From positions 248,001 through 312,000 of the forward strand of contig JAIWNE010000015.1 in assembly GCA_025331445.1 (NCBI GenBank): a stretch of DNA of 64,000 nucleotides, given 5' to 3'. Positions 20,640-32,017 of this stretch are shown here, in pieces. The stretch comes from Blakeslea trispora (Eukaryota; Mucoromycota; Mucoromycetes; Mucorales; Choanephoraceae). The notes under the pieces were generated by a model. That model was not told the DNA's origin, did no database searches, and worked only from the letters and a program-made list of their open reading frames with translations. Position 1 is the first letter of the stretch. Every line of letters begins with the position of its first letter. The position numbers were made by a program, and so were the translations under genes.

Positions 20640-22103
20640 ATGGGCCGTAAGAAAATTCAAATCCAACCCATTAAAGATGATCGTAACCGACAAGTCACTT
20701 TCTTGAAGAGAAAGCACGGTCTTATGAAGAAAGCCTATGAGCTCAGTGTTTTATGTAATTGTGAAGTTTCTCTTGTCATCTTCCCACCCAACAACAAACT
20801 GATCCAATACTCAAGCTCCGATATGGACAAGCTTTTGAAGCGATACGAAGAAGTATGAATGGATAATATGATACAATGAAAATTTACTCATCGTTTGTCA
20901 ACAATAGAATGACTTACCAAGAGAAACTCGAACCAATCAAGACGTAAAGTGACTTGACGCTATTTTTTTTTAATTGACAATATAACTAATCCCTTTCTCT
21001 TTTTAAAAAAAAAAGTTCATTGAAAATGGCGAAGGAAAGCATGATGATCTAGAATCTCAGGCCTGCTCAGACAATGATTCAAGCGAGAAGATCGAAAAGA
21101 CTGCTAACAGCGCGCATCAGTTGCTTCCTCAACCTATTCAACATAGCCTTATGTATACTCAGCAGCCATCACAATCATTCATGTCACAAGAGATAGTATC
21201 GCAACAACAGCCACAACAGCATCAACAGAGAGTACTTGCCACTCAGACTACACAAATGGTCCCGACTCAGGTCAGCATGTCTTATACGCCTCAGGCTGCT
21301 GGTTACACGATGTATCAACAGCCATCAATGGTACACCAACAACAATTGCTAAGACATTCGAGTGCTTCACTCACTTCACCCTTGTCAACTACCTCGTCTG
21401 TGTCATCTTTTGACCCTAATACTATGTATCAACAAAACCAACTATTTCTTATGCAACAGCAACAACAACAACAACAACAACAGCAAATGGCTAATGCTAT
21501 GGTCTATCAACAACATATGCCCCCTCTTTATCATTCGCCCTATAGTTCACCTGCTACCATTCAACAAGAATTTTCCCCAGACCAATCTCCACTCTCTGAG
21601 CCTGGAACACCTGAAAAAAAGCCCAAGCTTCGAGTTGCCATTCCTGTGAGCGACAACGATGTTGGTAGTACAATGAACAAAAACGTAAGATTTTCTTGTG
21701 TACTATTATGTAACCCTCGTACTCACTTTCTTTTTATAGTATCATCCTTCTCTTCAGATGAATGCCACCACAACAGGTTTAATCCCTCCTCCCTCTTCTT
21801 TGCCATCTCAGTATGTCACAAACTTGCCTTCACCTTCAGCTTTTTACCCTGAGTTTTATCCAGCCAACATCATGATGAGCCCGATCCAGCAAGTGAACTC
21901 AGCAAGTCCCTTTGTCATACCGACAATTCCATTCAAAGAGAGTGGCGGAACTGCCAAATCAGATAACGATACCTTAGGGTAATATTTTATTTTGTTGTTG
22001 TTTTGTCGCGTTTAACTGAAACATTTATCATTTGTTTAGAAAAAGAGCGTGTATGCAATTCGATTCTATGTTAACCAACAAAAAAGTCAAAACAGAAACG
22101 TAG
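20640..22103 (+). CDS. MEF2/RLM1-type MADS-box transcription factor
   Basis: Exons 20640-20852, 20908-20943, 21016-21684, 21740-21978, 22040-22103; 406 aa. Residues 1-60 are a complete type II MADS domain ([39 protein letters not shown]) followed by the start of a MEF2-like region ([15 protein letters not shown]). The KIQIQPI/DDRNR wording is MEF2/Rlm1-like rather than SRF-like. The remainder is disordered, with a Gln run at about 21454-21486, Pro/Ser-rich stretches and the motif [14 protein letters not shown], which resembles proline-directed kinase and docking sites. In yeast Rlm1 is the output of the cell-wall-integrity MAP kinase; a similar role is inferred. Exon 2 is only 36 bp. Every splice phase is consistent. 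Confidence 0.92.
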
Positions 22104-24695
22104 TATCTCCAATGTTCTTTTTACTTTCTTTATTCTCTATGTTGCTCATTTCTCCTGTATATCTTTTTCAATTTGTAAATTCCACTACTATATCATATAC
22201 ACTTATATGCCACTTTTTTCTTTTCGTTCTATATACACATATACACATATATTCTCTATTGTTCTACGCCTTCATCTTGCTCTTCTCTACTTCCCTCCAT
22301 ACGCATACATATGAACCTTTTCGATTATATTAATGTAGATGCATATCATTTCTTTATTGCTTCCTAGCATAATCCATTGAACCTATTATATGTACCATAA
22401 CACAATAAAAAAAACCTTAAAAAACATTTTTTTCTTTATACATAAACATACGATTTTATTCAAGACGACTAAAAACAAACAAAACTTGCATTTTGATGAC
22501 ATATTTGCATCATGCTAATTCCCTGATTTAGTAGCTATGGCGATGTCAAGCAACCAGCATGTTATTTACCTTAAATTATAAAGTGCCTGATTGTTTTTAT
22601 TGTTCTTCTCCTCTTTTTTTTTTGTGCTGCACAGATTCATTCTCAGACAACCTGATACATATACAATAAAGTAGCATGGTGTTTCAAAATATTTTAATAG
22701 CTTCTAATAACCACATTGATGACTAAATTTTATTGCTAAGTCTGGATTTATTTGAGAGGCCTTGGTATTTTCACGCATGCTCCTTGTCTAAAGTATCTCC
22801 TCCCTTGTGTTGATTTTCAATAGCCGATTTGACAACCCTATTGTTTAATCAAAAACCTTAATACTTGGGTATAATTTAATTGTTTTAGGTAGTACATAAA
22901 GTAAAGATAAGGAATAAAATCAAACCTTATAACAACAAAATGTAACAGAGAGAAATATAGACATGTATAATTGCTGTAGAACTGAATCATTTCAAGCACA
23001 TCGTTTGAATGTAAATAAAGTAGGAAAACCCCCCATGCCTTCTCAGTTTGAAAGCCAAGTATAAAAAAAAATTTTTTTCTCTTAATCGTTACCATTCTTC
23101 TAGTTTCTATAACCATAGAGTGAAGTAGATAGTCAAAAGCAACTTTGATAGGTTACAGGTTTTATACAATGTGTCACTTTGAAAAGCAATGAATTACTTG
23201 GTCCTTGTGCTTGTAAGCAATGTCGAATTCAAGCTCTCCTTGTATAGGCTAGTTTTGTTTCTAACCATTTTTTTAAGAAAGAAAATAGGAGCTCTTTACC
23301 TTGTCTTGAAAAAGCCTATTTTGGAATCTATATCGAACATTCTTTATAGGATGTTTCCCATTTATAGTACTTTGTCATGTTTCTTTTGAAGTTTCTTCAC
23401 TTCTAAAAAAAAATAGTGAAGTCAAGACGATAGTATACTAAAAATACCTCAAATAACAAAGACCCCTATCAGCCTTCGATCTGTGTTACTTTCGGACTGA
23501 AGCACTCTCTTTTTTAAAGCCCTTCAATATATTTTGTTTATAATGGTTTATGCTCCTTTGAAAAAGAATTCAGACAAGAACAAAGCCCAAACAAAAGCAT
23601 GAAGATAGATGTAACAAACAACCAGGTCAACACTTCATAAGAAATCGTAAAAAAAAAAGAACGTATATAAAGAAAAAAGTAATGAGCATATGATACTGTC
23701 AAGCTTTCGGTTAGAATAGGCGCTAAGAGCAAGCAGATGAGAAGAGAAAGGATACAAGAAAAACAAACAGGTGATAGTACTAGATGTTGTCTTTTGAAAG
23801 AGATTAAGCCTCAGGTATTATGATTTTATGAACTGGCAATAAACATCTCGTCAAGAAGGAGAATCTCTTAAGCCATATTTGTTAAGTATTGATGATGCTA
23901 TTGTTTGCGAGTGTGGTGCAAAGACAGCATTAAACGAGGACTATGAAATTAGACCAAACAAACTGACAAGAGGCAGTAAACCAACCTGGCCTTAGACACT
24001 GATAGACATCTCTCTATCAACGCCCGCTGATCTTTGTCATTAAATAAAGAAGCTTTTTTATGGCTGAAGGACAAAAGTATAGAGGTATGTAAATGAATGG
24101 CTATTAGAAGTCACCATCAGAAAATTTCAATGGAAGAAGCTGCCTCCAATTGTATTAGACATGACGAACGAACGAAAAAAAAGATTGAAGGATTTCAACA
24201 GTGAAACCACTGTGTGATTCTATATATCTTTATTTATTTTGCAATCCAATGAATAGAGTGATGTTAGTAAGAAGCCTCGTATTTGTTCACTCTTGTGAAG
24301 CATGCTATAAAAAGAACTACCAGTCTTTTATTGAATTTGATCACAGGCTGCTAACAGTGAACTTTATGATTTGTGCATAAAAAAATGAACTTTTAAGGCT
24401 TCTGCTGATATTCCTGTTATATTAGAGTTCAAAGAATGGCCATGCAGAAACTGTGTTTGATTTTTCTGCTCAGTCTGTTCACTCTTATCAAGTCAATATT
24501 TCTTTTTGTTTTGATTTTTTTTAATGATTAAAGTTTTCCTTCAATAATTTCGAGAAGCAATACATAGAAACATGTTGAAAAAGATTTTTTTTTGGACTAT
24601 CTAAGGTACACTAAGGATATATACTAAGCTTTAAGAAACATATACAGCAAGAATGAAGAGTGTTGATTTTCTTTTAAAAAAACAAGTATGAAAGC
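22104..24695. other. Gene-poor region
   Basis: About 2.6 kb between the MADS gene and the CotH gene. Short open frames on both strands lack ATG context, motifs and splice support. I see no RNA gene or repeat family here. Confidence 0.45.
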
Positions 24696-26634
24696 TTAAA
24701 TAACAACAAGCACACCAGCAAAAAATGCAATGATAGATAACAGAGAAGGTAGCTGTGCTACAGCAGCATTGACTTGTTTCATCGAATTACCAATGTTCTT
24801 GAATCGATGAAAAATACTTCGCTTGCCATCATACTGCTCAAGCTGTTTTTCTAGTATATTTTTTTGTACAGAAGAAGCTTCAATATCAGGTTCCGTAATT
24901 TGCTTCTTGGAAAGTTCGTCTTCGATGTCTTCTTGTTCGACAGGGAGGCTATTGACTTCGATATTTAAATCTTTTGCAACAGCTTCTTCTTTGGCTGCAA
25001 CCCACTGAAGAAGACCCCATTCAGCTCCTCCTGGCTTCTCGCCTGGGGCTGTCACTCCTTCATATAGATTCTCCACTGTTTGATCTATAGTCCATCCAAA
25101 TATATTCCCAGGTGATCTCTGAACTATGGAACGATCCCATTCAAGGTCAGGATAGATAAACTTGTGACGAGCCACAACATAAGGTCGGAGCACACTGGTG
25201 CTGAACAGATTAGTAGTCGCTTCTTTCAAATAACCCTCAAAGATATTTCGCATTGAAGGGTTAGTAAGAAACTTGTTGATTAGATAACCATTAGGGAATC
25301 TTTTGGGGTATTCAGTGTATGGTAGATTGACAAAATCGTCACCATATGCAAGATTAACACCAAAAGTGGCATCAAAGTCTTGAGCAAGGTAGTGTACCAT
25401 CTTGTTGTGTATGTCGACATAAGCACCATCGTTTGTCTGTTCCATCCAATATCCATCCCAATTACCAGTAAGGAACTCAATCACCATGAAGCGAAGAAAT
25501 TGATCGTAATCAAAATATTCTCCTATAGCCTTCACCTGCTCGTCATCAGTAAAGTTAACATGACTAATAGCACGTACAAAAGGTTCAAGAGCATCTTCTT
25601 CTAGAGGAGAATCTTCATTAGCAACAAAATTTTCTACTTCTGAAGTGGGACTAAAATTGGCACCGCTGCCGCCATCATAAAGAGCACCCATTCGGTCAGG
25701 GGGATTGCCGTTGTAGAACATAGCATTAATATAAGAATACATAGTCACATCATCTAGTAAGTTAAATGTACCCATGCCTTCTTTGTTGATAAAGAAACGA
25801 ACCATGTTGGCCATATTTGCATAAGTACCCATATGGCGAGCAAGGTCGGCGTAAAGCTTTTCTCGAAGTTGGGTTGGGTCTTCCTCTTGGTGTCTGATTT
25901 TGAAAAAACTGCGATCAGCATAAAGCTGTTCTTCAGGCAGTGTCCAAGCCCAGGATTGCTTGGCATCATTATGTTTTTTTCCAGGTTTGTGTAGAAATAA
26001 TGAACAATCCTAAGAGACAATAATTTAAATAAAAGCACAAATCAAAAATAAAAGATTTACCTCAAACGTCGACACATCTTTGGCTGTGATATAAGTGATT
26101 TTGGTTTTGAAAGTTGAGTCAGTAACATTTACAATCAACTCTTCCATGCTATCACGATCGCCAGTAACAAAGATAGATGGAATATAATTGCTATCCCATA
26201 TTGAATGATTAGTAGAGCCCCTATCCCAGGCACCTTCTGTCAAGATGGACGGTAATTCTGGAATATCTGTAGCATAAGTCAGCTGTCGTCCAAAGAATTC
26301 ATTTAATGTGGAATCGCCTTTGTGAAAAATACGAGTGAAGTTCTCTGCTTTCCCATCCATAACGTACTTTTGTTAAGAGACAGGAGTTAACAATTGCATT
26401 CCTTGGAAAAGAAAGTGTGAATTGACAACTTACCTGATAAGAGTCCCCGCTATCGATATGTGCTTCACCGGTAAAATAGGGCACATCTGTATCTTCTGCT
26501 AATAAAGAAGTCATTTGGCCATCTATACTGACTTGAACAATTTTTTTAGCCTCTGGAGCAATCACTTTAAACATGACTTTTTCTGCATTGGTAGTGACCA
26601 GTAGAGTAAGGAATATCAATGCATATGGTCTCAT
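24696..26634 (-). CDS. CotH-family surface protein, GPI-type
   Basis: Minus-strand exons 26634-26434, 26366-26061, 26009-24696; 606 aa, close to the ~600 aa of Mucorales CotH proteins. It has a signal peptide (MRPYALIFLTLLVTTNA), a CotH kinase-like domain, sequons such as NFT and NVT, and a hydrophobic C-terminus (LPSLLSIIAFFAGVLVVI) suited to GPI attachment. Near residue 357 lies WMEQTNDGAYVD, the counterpart of the MGQTNDGAYRD-type motif that marks CotH proteins; here the first G is replaced by E and R by V. The downstream LAQDFDATFGVN is the acidic pair expected of the fold. Some CotH members in Mucorales bind host receptors; whether this one does cannot be told from sequence. Introns are 66 and 51 bp. 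Confidence 0.92.
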
Positions 26635-28719
26635 ATTTCTCCGTTAGCACAACAAAAAAAAAGGAAGAGCAAAAAAAAAAAAAAAAAAAAAAAAAAGTGA
26701 AAACAATAAAACGAATTGTTATTTATAAAAATTGCCAATATTTGCTCTATTATTGATACAATACCCACATATGTGTTTCCAAGTGGATGTTGTAACAAAC
26801 ACAACTGGTGTTACATAGCTAAATGAGTTTTAACAATGGTATGTCAAATCGTTTATACAAGTTGACTGTGTATAACTACGTCTTTTTTTTTCCAAGTATT
26901 TATAAACGCTTTTGCGTGTTGTATGAGCGAGGTTGTATTGATTTTGAAACCTGTAAGCCAAGCAAAGTTTTTTTTTCTAAACGCTGTACAGTATGAGAGT
27001 TGGTATAGTGTACAGTCTTTCACTCAAAATGCTAATTATACAATATGTGGTTGTTTATTGCTCGTCTTGTCCTCTAGGCACAAATTTTGTCACAGTTATC
27101 TTGTTTGTAGCCATCAAGAACTTTGAAAGGATTCATTTCAATTTTGAGAAAGAAGTCATGTTTTAGTTTTTGGTAGCCTACCATGCTTATACTGCAAGGA
27201 AAAGAAAGGAGAAGTAACAAGACAGGTACTGATAAAAGCAAGAAACAGATAACATATTGCATCAATAGAAAATTCAAAGACGAGCAGAATGCTAAGAAAA
27301 CAGAGTACTGTCGGAAAATTCTACAAAGTGTATACGATGATACAGTCTCGCTTACCAAACCATGAAGTGATTTAAAGGAATCTTTTGTTAATCATTTTGT
27401 TTCAATTTATTTTCGACTCTACTCTTATTTGCTCTGATACAATAAGGTATACAGCTGTGCAACTAATGATTCTATGTTGATATTCATTGTCTTTACTCAC
27501 ATATTCATCAAAGTATATAATAGCTAAAGTTAAGCTCCACATGTTTGTATATACATATTTAACCATTTGCTGTGTAAAAGTCAAGTCATGTTTGTTGTAT
27601 ATAGCCTACATTCAATTCTATCTGAGACATTATCTAGATCTAAAGGAGTATCTACTTACGCAACCTTTCATTATTCATAACCAGGCTGATACCTAGCTCA
27701 GTCTAAACAAAAGGTTGGATCAGACTTCATTTACATTAGGACACTTAGATACAAGCAATTGCGCTGATGATAACCCTTGGTCAATGCACAAAAGGCATCC
27801 ATTTTTCTCCAAAGCACCCGGTTAGCTATCATCAATCGTACTCAGTTTAAATAAGGATTGCTATTCAGTTGTTATAAAAGTATAAATAAAAGGTACGTTT
27901 TCATTGATGAAGCAGATCAGATTCAATTTATCTTTTGGCCGTCATCGGTTTTGATCGATTTATTTTCGGCTTAATACTCTTTAGATACCCTATTATTTCG
28001 ATATGCCCTAGGCAGTTTTGTCTAAACAGATTGTGTGCCCATTTGGGAAAGTGTTGCAAGAAAAATTTATCGTTTAATCATGAACCTTCAACAACATATA
28101 GTCAAAATATGGATGGCTCTTTGCTATGTATAGGCTTTCCTAATGTGAGGCAACCTTTACCGCATGAGCTAACATTAAGCAAGATTTTATATTTCGCAAG
28201 TTCAGATGGCGATAGCTATACTTGTTCAATCAAATAAGACTAGGTATTTTATAAGGAATTGTTATTTTTTTTAGAAATTAAGTTAGTATCTATGTAGAAT
28301 CAACCTTTTTGTCATATGACAAATCAAAAGTAGCCAAACCACACAACTTATTGCTTAGGCGATTTCTTGAGTCACTGAAACTAAGGAAAGCATTCGACTT
28401 AGCCTTAACCTCGAATAGTTTGCTCTGTATACCCTGTAAACGTTATCTGTTTTAATATTTAGAAATGTAAATCCATGATCAAAGCTTCATGTCAGATAGT
28501 CTTGCTGGTGTTTGCTAGTTACCCACCGCTGACATCGTGTGTCCTGGTGCCTGGTGTTTTCCACGACATCACGAAGGAGACATGAAGAGGAAAACCAAAT
28601 CCACTCTTGTAATATGGGATTACTATCTTTTTTTTTGTATGAAGGATTAGTGCATGAGTGAAAAGGAGAATTAAAGAAAAAAATTCGTTTATTATTAGTG
28701 AGAAAAGTGAGCGAAAATA
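26635..28719. other. Gene-poor region including a 26-A homopolymer
   Basis: About 2.1 kb. The first part is the CotH promoter and contains an uninterrupted run of 26 A at 26671-26696 (poly-T on the transcribed strand). A 100-codon frame at 27935-28237 and other short frames show no recognisable domain. Nothing else is supported. Confidence 0.45.
26671..26696. repeat. Homopolymer A(26)/T(26)
   Basis: Twenty-six consecutive A residues 37-62 bp upstream of the CotH start codon. On the coding strand it is poly(dT), which can exclude nucleosomes in fungal promoters. Length is a likely site of sequencing error. Confidence 0.9.
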
Positions 28720-29097
28720 CTAAATAGGCTTTCTGCTCAAGCAATCTTCAAACTTTGACAAAGAATAATGACAAAGTCCTCGAAGGTCACTAATCAAGAC
28801 CTTGTTGCAAGCATCTTGAATTCTCATAGTCATAGTCTCTTCCTCCAATAGCTTTTCCCTTTTAAGCTTGCTCTTGACCACTGACCAAAACTGCTCAATA
28901 GGATTGAGTTCTGGAGAGTAGGGAGGAAGGTATACACACCGGTACCCGCGACTTTCAATGTACTTTTGAATGTCCTTGTGTTTGTGAATTGGAGCATTGT
29001 CCATCACAATATAATGGCCCTTAAACTCAGGGTGACAATCCATGACATCCATGCAACTAGCAACAAAATTGAAGTAGTGGCCAGTTACAGCACCGCC
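28720..29097 (-). pseudogene. Truncated Tc1/mariner-type (DD34E) transposase
   Basis: A 125-residue C-terminal remnant of a DDE-superfamily transposase. It contains GHYIVMDNAPIHKHKDIQKY and LPPYSPELNPIEQFWSVVK. Between the Asp of MDN and the Glu of IEQFW there are exactly 34 residues, the DD34E spacing typical of Tc1/IS630 elements. The N-terminal half, including the DNA-binding domain and first catalytic Asp, is missing; an in-frame TAA lies at 29098-29100, immediately upstream of the first coding-like codon. No terminal repeats were found around it. It sits in opposite orientation just upstream of the sugar porter gene. Confidence 0.85.
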
Positions 29098-29318
29098 TTA
29101 CTCTATTATAAATTCAAAAAAGTGAAGAATTTTTTAAATGGTGAGCAATGTTTTTTTCTTTTTGTGAGCAGAAATAGTGTATCAGCAGAAGATTGTGGAT
29201 TCAGTGACAGCTTTTGTTATGTTACATTATTTGATCTCCGAGAGCGCAACCATTTTTTCCTGTCTAGATGAGATTATTTGTTTTCACTTTCTTTATTATT
29301 TGTTTAGATATTAATCCA

Positions 29319-30909
29319 ATGTCAACAGATATCAAAATTAACCAATCTGAAGACAGCAAGCTCGAAAAGAGGAGCTATGGTGGTGTGGAAGCAGATGGAA
29401 GCTCTTATTCTGTTGCAGATAGTAATGAGCCCCCCAAGTTTCGAAAAGCAGTTTATTTCTCTGCTTTGGTTGCTGCGATTGGTGGTTTTGTCTGTGGTTA
29501 TGATACTGGTGCTATTAGTGGCATTCTGGCAATGCCCACCTTTCAAGCACATTTCTTTACCGAAACAAACCTGAACTACTTGCAGGGCTTATTGCTGGCT
29601 TTGTTTCTCATGACAGCTGCTATTGGTTCTTTCTCGTTTGGCTTTCTCTGTGGTAAAGTAGTAACAGATAAAGAAATAGTGTCGATCTAGTCTTCTGACT
29701 CAACTTTATTGCGTAGATCGATTCAGTAGAAAATATACTATTGTAGGCTCGGCTTTTGTCTTTACTGTTGGTATTTTACTGGAGATCATTGGTGTTAACT
29801 TTGGTGTTCTATTAGCAGGACGGCTTGTCGCTGGTTTTGGTTCTGGTTTGATGGGAAGTTCTATTCCACTATACCATTCGGAGATTGCCCCACCTGACAT
29901 TCGTGGTCGACTGATTAGTTTTTTTACTCTGATGTCTTCATTTGGCCAGGTAGTTGGTTACTTTGTGACATTTGGCACTAGCTATGTTGCATCTGATTGG
30001 TCATGGAGAGGACCCTGGCTCTTACATATCATAGTCTGTGTAATCGTTGGTATCACAGTTACTTTCTTGCCTTTTTCTCCTCGTTGGCTGATTGATAAAG
30101 GCCGTCACGAAGAAGCTAAAGCCGTTTTGTCTGAATTGCACCAAGTCCCTATTGATCACCCTATTGTAACCAACGAATACAATGACATCTCAAGCGAAAT
30201 TGAATTTGAACGATCTCAAGGTGACCGCACATACATTGAACTATTCCAAGGCCATAACCTTCAGCGCACTTTGATTTCATTCTTCATTTCTATTGGTACA
30301 TCGTTTACTGGCAGTGTAGCTATTTGGTATTATGCTCCCCAAATTATTCAAAACACTGGTATGGGTGATGCCTCTGTTTCCATTGCTACCACAGGTGGAA
30401 CGGGTATTTTTTCTTTCTTGGCTTCTTTTGTCTCTTTACAGTTTTGTATTGACCAAATAGGAAGAAGAGCTCTTTTTTTGATTGGTGCTGCTATCATGGC
30501 TATTAGTATGTTTGTTGTAGGTGCTATGTTTCAAGTCTATGCTATTGTCGATAGTGAATCATTTGCTGTTACTATTGTTAATGCTAACGCGCGCAACACT
30601 ATCATTGCCTTTCTCTATATCTTTGTTGGTACATTCGCATTCAGCTGGGGAAGTGTTTCTTATGTTTATCCTGCAGAAATTTTCAACATGCGCACTCGTG
30701 CAAAAGGTCTTGCTTTGACGTATGGATTAAACTGGAGCTTCTCTATTCTCATTACTTATTGTGTACCTCTATTTATTGCTCAAACTACCTCTGGTGTTTA
30801 TTTCTTCTTTGGTGCCTGTTGTTGCATTTGCTTTATTGGTTGTTGCTTTATTCCTGAAACTAAAGGAAAGACATTGGAACAGATGGAATATGTCTTTGGC
30901 GCCAAGTAG
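29319..30909 (+). CDS. MFS sugar porter (hexose transporter-like)
   Basis: Exons 29319-29652 and 29717-30909; 508 aa with about 12 hydrophobic helices. Sugar-porter signatures: GYDTGAISGI in helix 1, the DRFSRK loop restored exactly by splicing, the intracellular RGR(L) motif in PPDIRGRLISF, PRWLIDKGR, IGRRALF in the second half, and the C-terminal PETKGKTLEQME. Likely role: plasma-membrane uptake of a hexose or related sugar; the substrate is not predictable here. The ATG at 29319 is chosen because it starts the polar N-terminus. An in-frame ATG at 29268 would add a hydrophobic 17 residues, and a TTTGTTTAG acceptor lies between them, suggesting a 5' UTR intron. Confidence 0.92.
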
Positions 30910-32017
30910 AGGTTCTCAAAACATGTCACTCACTTTTTTATTTTCTTACATAGATCTGTAATCATATTACTTACTAACTCTCCCTAATAAATCAAGATCA
31001 ACTATGCTCATGTGAGCATGGTTTTGGATCTTGTCTTGCCTTATTCATCATCTGCATCAAGGGGTGCCCTCCAACCAATTGTTCTTTCTCAAAGACGCAA
31101 TGGTTGTTAAAAAGGCTGAGAATTTAAACCCTCATCTAGCGGACCAGGATAATGCCTGCGTCGCGATGATGTGATGATGAAGTAAAATGAGGAGTCCATA
31201 GGGTTTGAGCTTCTTGGATGGATACATACAGTTGGACTGTCTTGATTTTTTTTTGTCAATTGCCAGATACTTTGCCAAGAGACTAAATTGGAACGATGCA
31301 ATATTTGACTTGGTATAACATGCTTATCGTCTTTTAAACCATTTTCCATGGCTCCTCATTCATCATCATTGAATCCATTAATTTGGCTTCACAGAACTAA
31401 CAATCATATGCTCTTATAACCTTCCATTCAACTTTCTTTTATAATAAACTTGCTTGGCAAAACATTTCTCTCTTTTCCTATCCTAGATAAACGAAGCTTA
31501 CAGTCAAAGCTCTTTCAAGAATGCAAGAAGAGTGGAAGGATTTTAAGTATTGATCGGTACTTTAGGCGAAACAAATCATTGAATTGCCCCTTTCTCTTTT
31601 TTCTTGAACTTGAATAAAAACAATCTCTTACCGACTATTCATCGAGTAATAGCTGTTTTATTTCAAATTTTTATTCATAGTAAGAGTTGACTCAAGTTAA
31701 TTTGGTGTAATCATTTAGGCCAATCTATAACACGTCGAGAAAAGAAGTCCTTACACCACTGTGAGAACGGGTTATGTATCGAGAAAAGACAACTACATGC
31801 TGAGCTTGCATAAGCTAGTTAGAGTCATAAACCTCTAGTCAAAAGCAAGAGTGCTCGAATATAACTAAGTTCAACTTGTCTATTTTTGGTGCAAATACTC
31901 TGGCGCAGTCAACGTCTATGATCAGGTGCCTTATACATGTCATCAAGTTCTATTTAAGCGCGTTTAGTTTCATCCTTCTTCTTTTTTACTTTCGCTTTCA
32001 AAAAAAGGGTGTTTCTA
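30910..32017. other. Intergenic region between sugar porter and UGT
   Basis: About 1.1 kb. It begins with the sugar-porter 3' UTR, including a CTAATAAATC polyadenylation-like site near 30983 and the hairpin listed separately. An 80-codon minus-strand frame at 31107-31349 shows no domain. The last ~150 bp, with a T/C-rich tract near 31970, form the UGT promoter. Confidence 0.45.
30993..31033 (+). terminator. Two-arm hairpin in sugar-porter 3' region
   Basis: Outer arms CAAGATC and GATCTTG pair exactly; inside them ATGCTCA and TGAGCAT pair with a 2-nt loop. The two stems are separated by short internal loops. It lies about 85 nt after the stop and 10 nt after an AATAAA-like hexamer, so it may shape 3' end formation or transcript stability. 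Function is inferred. Confidence 0.4.
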
